DNA from: Candidatus Zixiibacteriota bacterium
GTDB lineage: Bacteria > Blakebacterota > Blakebacteria > Blakebacterales > Blakebacteraceae
Reading direction: 5' to 3'
Assembly (NCBI GenBank): GCA_030604325.1
Contig: JAUVWC010000004.1
Coordinates: 1-12,884 of the forward strand
Length of the DNA: 12,884 bases
Made by a program: the position numbers and the translations under genes. The notes beneath the pieces are model-generated. The model saw nothing but the letters and a program-made list of their open reading frames with translations. It did no database searches and was not told the DNA's origin. Shown one piece after another: positions 9,475 to 12,884 of this stretch. The stretch's first letter is position 1. Each line of letters begins with the position of its first letter.

Positions 9475-11883
9475 TCACACGCACTTCAAGACCACCAACG
9501 TCAGATCATCAAACTGCGCCTGATCACCGGCATACGACAGTACTTCGCGGTAGACTTCATCGCGGATTTCCCGGGGCGCCAGATAGGAACGCTCTCGAAG
9601 AGCGCTGTATAGGCGCTCCTCCCCAAACTCCTCCTCCGCTGCATTCTGGATTTCGGTAATGCCATCCGTGTAGATAGCCAGCACATCCCCAGACTCCATG
9701 TGGACGCTGCCCTCCTCGTAGTCGGTATGCTCGAGCACCCCCACTAACAGTCCCCCCTTCTCGAGCAGAAGCTGTTCGCCAGAAGCACGCGTCAGAATCG
9801 GGAAGTTATGGCCCGCATTCACATAAGTAAGCCTGAGGGAGGTAATATCCAGCTCGGCAACAAAGAGGGTGACGAACTTCTCCGCCGCGGTTGTGCGGCA
9901 CATGACAGCGTTCACCTTCTCCATGGTAGCAGTCAGGTTGGGCTGTACTTCGTATACCGCCCGCAGTGTCGCCTGGAGGCTGGCCATCAACAGAGCGGCA
10001 GGAGTACCCTTGCCGGACACATCTCCCACCACCATCAGTAGTTTCTCCGGGGATTCATTCTCTCCCGGGGGAGTGACTATAAAGTCGAAGTAGTCTCCCC
10101 CGATCTCCCGGCTGGGCAGGTTGATAGCAGAAACTTCGAAGTTAGAACCACTGGGGAAACTGTCGGGCAGCAGCGCCTGCTGGATTTCCCGGGCAACCGC
10201 CAGTTCCTCCCGAAGACGCTCCTGCTCCAGACGCTCTTCATGCAGCCAGGCATTCTCCACAGCCACCGCCACCTGGCTGGCCAGAATGGAGAGAAGGGTT
10301 AGCTCCTCGGTGTTAAAGGCGGTATCTGCCAGCTTTGAGCCGAGCGTGAAGATTCCCAATAGCCTGTTCCGCTGTATGATCGGAACTACGATGTGAGGGT
10401 TGAGTCCCTGCAGGGGAGGGCGCTCACTTCGCTCCTCCTCCGGTATCTCTGCCACAAGCCGATCGAAACGGATCGGTCCGGAGGCCCGGGTCAGCACCTC
10501 CTCCACTGGATCGCCAGCACGGAAGATTGCCCGGCCGGGTCCGGTAGCCGCCCGTCGACGTGCCTCTATCAAACCTCCCTCGGTGAATGTATCTACCGAC
10601 TCATCATCGGCCTCCAATTCCTTGGGTGCTTTCAGTTCCCACCTCTCCTGCTTGAGTGGGGGCGGCCCCCTGCGGATGAACCGGTAGGCGCCGGTCTTCC
10701 GATCCAGCAGTACGACGGCGACCTCCTCCACCAGGAAGGCGCGCTCTAGCGTCTGGTACATCGCCCGCATAAGTGAATCCATATCGAGTATGCCGATGAT
10801 ATTCCTCACGCTCTGCTGCAGCACATTCCGGTAATCCGTCTCGTCACGGATGAAGAACCGGTCCACGATCGACTCCAGCCTGCCCTGCAGCGGCTGGAAG
10901 GAGAGCATAGCGATGGTCACGAAGATGATATTCACTACGGCAGTGCTTGTCTCCGGACCCATCTGTGCCCGATATAGATCGATGAACCAGGTGAAAAGGA
11001 GGAAATAAACACCCACCACTACACCGGTGGCGGCGGAGTAGATCAGACCCCGCTTGGCCAGAACCTGAACATCAAGGAACTGGTGACGGATGATGACCCA
11101 GGCGATGGCTCCACAACCGATCATCAGAGCCAGGGAGAGCAGAATAGCCGATACCCAGTCGGGCAGGTCGAGTGAGGGCAGCAGGATCGACACTACATTG
11201 ACCAGAATATAGATCCCAACGCTGAAACCGATTCCGACCTGGAGAATGGAAACCTGGAGTTGGAGACGGCGGTTAGTGAGGCTCTTGCCCGAATGCCGCA
11301 GAAAGTAGATGGCGAGGATGACATACAGAACATTTACCGCTGCCCATAACTGAACGTGCGCCTGGTAGATCAGCCGAAAAAGTGTGGCGAAGAGGAATGC
11401 CGCAAACTCGATCACCTTCAGGAAGGAACCCACCAGTCCGCCGCGTCCGCTCGGACGGATCAAGTCGAGCAGGTCCGGAGCCACCAGGAAGAGCAGTACG
11501 AGCAGCAGGTGGAAGAGGTAAGGCAGGTAGACCAGCCAGAGGAGTCGGGGATGTCGCCTCAGGACATCCGCCTCGCGAGGAAAGATCAGGCTGAAGAGTA
11601 TGAGCGTGGGGAAGAAGAATTCCCAGAGGACGGAAAGCTGCCGAACGTTCTGCAACGGCAGCACAGTCTCTGCAGCGGCCTCCAGAGCTTCGGCCGGAAC
11701 AGCCTCGCTCAGGGATACTCCGGCCGCACCCATGAGGGAACCCAATCCCCCGAAGAAGAGCATGGCCCCTGTTACCCTGTTCAGACGGCGCCCTGGGTTC
11801 TCCCGGAAAATCACAACCCCCAGCAGCATGAGCAACAGACCACCCGCCAGGAAGATCCCGACCTGCAGCCCTACCACCGACAT
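9475..11883 (-). CDS. rsbU: Membrane-anchored PP2C-type serine phosphatase with GAF domain (RsbU/SpoIIE family)
   Basis: Likely dephosphorylates the RsbV-like antagonist encoded two genes upstream, switching its partner kinase. The protein is 802 residues. The first ~330 are hydrophobic, with about ten predicted TM helices (near 5-26, 38-56, 85-101, 114-135, 153-173, 178-195, 210-235, 243-265, 279-300, 313-330). Then comes a linker (VDRFFIRDETDY, 339-350) that also precedes GAF domains in multi-TM sensor kinases. A GAF-like domain spans about 358-545, with an acidic insertion around 415-480. A short coiled coil (about 544-575) leads to the PP2C/SpoIIE domain: REIQQALLP, REIGGDYFD with Asp597, VGDVSGKG with Asp621, TDGITE with Asp740, and FDDLT with Asp793. 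All metal ligands are present, so it should be active. ATG 11883 is 2 nt after the kinase stop, with AAGAGG upstream. Confidence 0.9.
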   Translation of the reverse strand: MSVVGLQVGIFLAGGLLLMLLGVVIFRENPGRRLNRVTGAMLFFGGLGSLMGAAGVSLSEAVPAEALEAAAETVLPLQNVRQLSVLWEFFFPTLILFSLIFPREADVLRRHPRLLWLVYLPYLFHLLLVLLFLVAPDLLDLIRPSGRGGLVGSFLKVIEFAAFLFATLFRLIYQAHVQLWAAVNVLYVILAIYFLRHSGKSLTNRRLQLQVSILQVGIGFSVGIYILVNVVSILLPSLDLPDWVSAILLSLALMIGCGAIAWVIIRHQFLDVQVLAKRGLIYSAATGVVVGVYFLLFTWFIDLYRAQMGPETSTAVVNIIFVTIAMLSFQPLQGRLESIVDRFFIRDETDYRNVLQQSVRNIIGILDMDSLMRAMYQTLERAFLVEEVAVVLLDRKTGAYRFIRRGPPPLKQERWELKAPKELEADDESVDTFTEGGLIEARRRAATGPGRAIFRAGDPVEEVLTRASGPIRFDRLVAEIPEEERSERPPLQGLNPHIVVPIIQRNRLLGIFTLGSKLADTAFNTEELTLLSILASQVAVAVENAWLHEERLEQERLREELAVAREIQQALLPDSFPSGSNFEVSAINLPSREIGGDYFDFIVTPPGENESPEKLLMVVGDVSGKGTPAALLMASLQATLRAVYEVQPNLTATMEKVNAVMCRTTAAEKFVTLFVAELDITSLRLTYVNAGHNFPILTRASGEQLLLEKGGLLVGVLEHTDYEEGSVHMESGDVLAIYTDGITEIQNAAEEEFGEERLYSALRERSYLAPREIRDEVYREVLSYAGDQAQFDDLTLVVLKCV

Positions 11884-11885
11884 TG

Positions 11886-12293
11886 TTACCTCTTTTTGAC
11901 CATAACCACCTCTGTACCGGTGGTCGAAGGGAGTACATCTACATCGTCCATCAGTGATTTAACGATTAGAAGTCCCCTGCCGTTAGGCTTGATCAGATTC
12001 TCCGGTGTAAGTGGGTCGGCAACAGCGTCTAAGTCAAATCCCTCGCCCTCGTCACATACGGTGATACGAATCGTATTATCGGAGCATTCGATCCGCAGGG
12101 TAACATATTTATCAGCCATCATTTGGTTGCCGTGCTGAACGGCGTTATTAATCGCTTCGGTCACCGCGATACAGATGTCCATCCGCTCATGCTCAGCCAA
12201 CCGCATTTTCTTGGTGATTTTGTCGGTGAGCCGTTCAGCCCTGACAACCGCATCTATGCGGCTGCGGTATCGTTTCTCGACAACTGTTTTCAA
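11886..12293 (-). CDS. rsbW: Anti-sigma factor / serine-protein kinase of the RsbW/SpoIIAB family
   Basis: A GHKL-fold kinase that, in the known systems, binds and inhibits a sigma factor and phosphorylates its antagonist. At 135 residues it is of normal size. N-box: TEAINNAVQHGN with Glu46, Asn50 and His54. G1-box: CDEGEGFD (80-87). G2-box: NGRGLLIVKSLMDD (104-117), then GTEVVMVKK at the end. The start is inferred to be TTG at 12293, giving a TTGA overlap with the rsbV-like stop. No ATG or GTG lies nearby in frame, and no strong ribosome site is seen, so translational coupling is likely. The target is unknown: no sigma factor gene is adjacent, so it may act on a distant sigma factor or on another partner. 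Confidence 0.9.
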   Translation of the reverse strand: MKTVVEKRYRSRIDAVVRAERLTDKITKKMRLAEHERMDICIAVTEAINNAVQHGNQMMADKYVTLRIECSDNTIRITVCDEGEGFDLDAVADPLTPENLIKPNGRGLLIVKSLMDDVDVLPSTTGTEVVMVKKR

Positions 12294-12631
12294 GATTGAT
12301 AGCTTGCGATGGCGTCTTCTGTGTTGCTGTAGATATCAAAAACCCGGTCGAGTTTTGTGATGCGGAGGACCTCCTCAATCTTATCGGTGACACGTGCCAG
12401 CCGAAGATCCCCACCACTCTTACGCAGGGCCGAGAGCCCACCGATCAGAATCCCCAGACCGGATGAATTCATCCAGGCCACCCCCTGGAGGTCGACAACC
12501 ACGCTCAGAGTACCATTGTCGATCAGCTCGTGTAGTTTCTCATGGAGAGATGTGGCATCCGGCCCCCCCATGATCTTTCCCTGCAGGTGCAGGACGGCAA
12601 CGTCACCACTAACGTCGTGCTTGATCTGCAT
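12290..12631 (-). CDS. rsbV: Anti-sigma factor antagonist (STAS domain, RsbV/SpoIIAA family)
   Basis: Single STAS-domain protein of 113 residues. In partner switching the unphosphorylated form binds the anti-sigma kinase and frees its target. The key loop is WMNSSGLGIL at 53-62; Ser57 aligns with the phosphorylated serine of SpoIIAA. Asn55 stands where SpoIIAA has Asp (DSSG there, NSSG here). The opening VAVLHLQGKI (11-20) is the usual STAS strand, and the VVVDLQGV strand (44-51) precedes the loop. ATG 12631 has AGGAGA 9 nt upstream (12641-12646). It is the first clear gene of the transcription unit and overlaps rsbW by 4 nt, so antagonist and kinase are made in a fixed ratio. Confidence 0.92.
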   Translation of the reverse strand: MQIKHDVSGDVAVLHLQGKIMGGPDATSLHEKLHELIDNGTLSVVVDLQGVAWMNSSGLGILIGGLSALRKSGGDLRLARVTDKIEEVLRITKLDRVFDIYSNTEDAIASYQS

Positions 12632-12884
12632 ACGTTCATCTCTCCTGTATCAACCTTAAATCCTCCGGCACGACGCTCGGAGTCTCAGGTTGTAGCGGGT
12701 GATTTCCAGAACTATTACATCCTTACAATATGTCGCAAAGATGGCAATTTCGTCCAGTGCCCATCGCCTTTCCCATCCACTGAGCCGCTTGCTCCAGTTC
12801 CTCCACATTCCGCTAGTGTCCTGAGTCACAATTCCGTCGTAATTCATCCTCCGCTGCATCCGCACCGGCGGCGTTGCGCCTCCA
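12632..12884 (-). other. Region upstream of the partner-switch operon, no confident gene
   Basis: The 253 nt before the first clear gene contain a minus-strand frame with no stop from the window edge to a TAA at 12658-12656 (69 residues if started at GTG 12865). It is rich in Trp and Arg and resembles nothing I recognise. It might be the end of a gene entering from outside or chance. A weak promoter-like pair on the minus strand reads TTGCGA (12738-12733), 15 nt, TAATAG (12717-12712); this spacing is short, so confidence is low. Confidence 0.3.

Noticed and set aside
9099..9659. Plus-strand open frame of 186 codons
   Set aside because: It overlaps the start of the phosphohexomutase gene and the end of the phosphatase gene on the other strand, with no recognisable motif.
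11356..12138. Plus-strand open frame of 260 codons opposite the phosphatase and kinase genes
   Set aside because: It has a Glu/Gln-rich, low-complexity translation mirroring the hydrophobic helices on the other strand and crosses two real genes; no domain is seen.
12656..12865. 69-residue reading frame as a confident gene
   Set aside because: It has no recognised domain, its frame is open to the window edge so its start is unknown, and its composition is unusual; it is kept only as a note in the upstream-region entry.

Overview
The window is a compact, G+C-rich bacterial chromosome segment in which every supported gene lies on the minus strand, so transcription runs from high to low coordinates. 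A complete Kdo pathway, and hence lipopolysaccharide, points to a Gram-negative (diderm) bacterium. The mix of a Kdo/pyrG cluster, a serine phosphatase partner-switch module and a LysM envelope protein would suit a less-studied diderm phylum (Gemmatimonadota-like or FCB-like lineages). That placement is an inference; the sequence alone does not fix the taxon.

In transcription order there are three blocks. (1) 12631 to 8067: an anti-sigma antagonist (RsbV-like), an anti-sigma/serine kinase (RsbW-like), a polytopic membrane phosphatase (RsbU-like, about 10 TM helices + GAF + PP2C) and a phosphomannomutase/phosphoglucomutase. They are joined by a 4-nt overlap, a 2-nt gap and a 10-nt gap, so they look like one operon. 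No sigma factor gene lies next to them. (2) 7931 to 6657: a secreted LysM protein with a duplicated C-terminal domain, flanked by the only two sizeable internal intergenic gaps (135 and 152 nt). Each gap holds possible regulatory structure, including a candidate Rho-independent terminator at 6534-6574. (3) 6504 to 1: a UvrD/PcrA helicase followed by kdsB, pyrG, kdsA, kdsC and kdsD (the last cut by the window edge). This is a tight cluster giving the whole Kdo synthesis and activation route plus the CTP synthase whose product KdsB consumes.

The genes make biochemical sense together. KdsD makes arabinose-5-phosphate, KdsA condenses it with PEP, KdsC dephosphorylates the product, and KdsB activates Kdo with CTP from PyrG. 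The phosphohexomutase feeds sugar nucleotides for LPS or exopolysaccharide, and the LysM protein probably acts at the peptidoglycan. The partner-switch module could tune envelope functions, but that is inference from position only.

I found no CRISPR array, tRNA, rRNA, intact insertion sequence or clear defence or novel multi-gene system. The most unusual points are an aspartate at the metal-ligand (Cys/Asn) position of KdsA, the orphan partner-switch module with a multi-TM phosphatase, and the duplicated-domain LysM protein. The first part of the transcription unit, 12632-12884, holds only a doubtful short reading frame open to the window edge.
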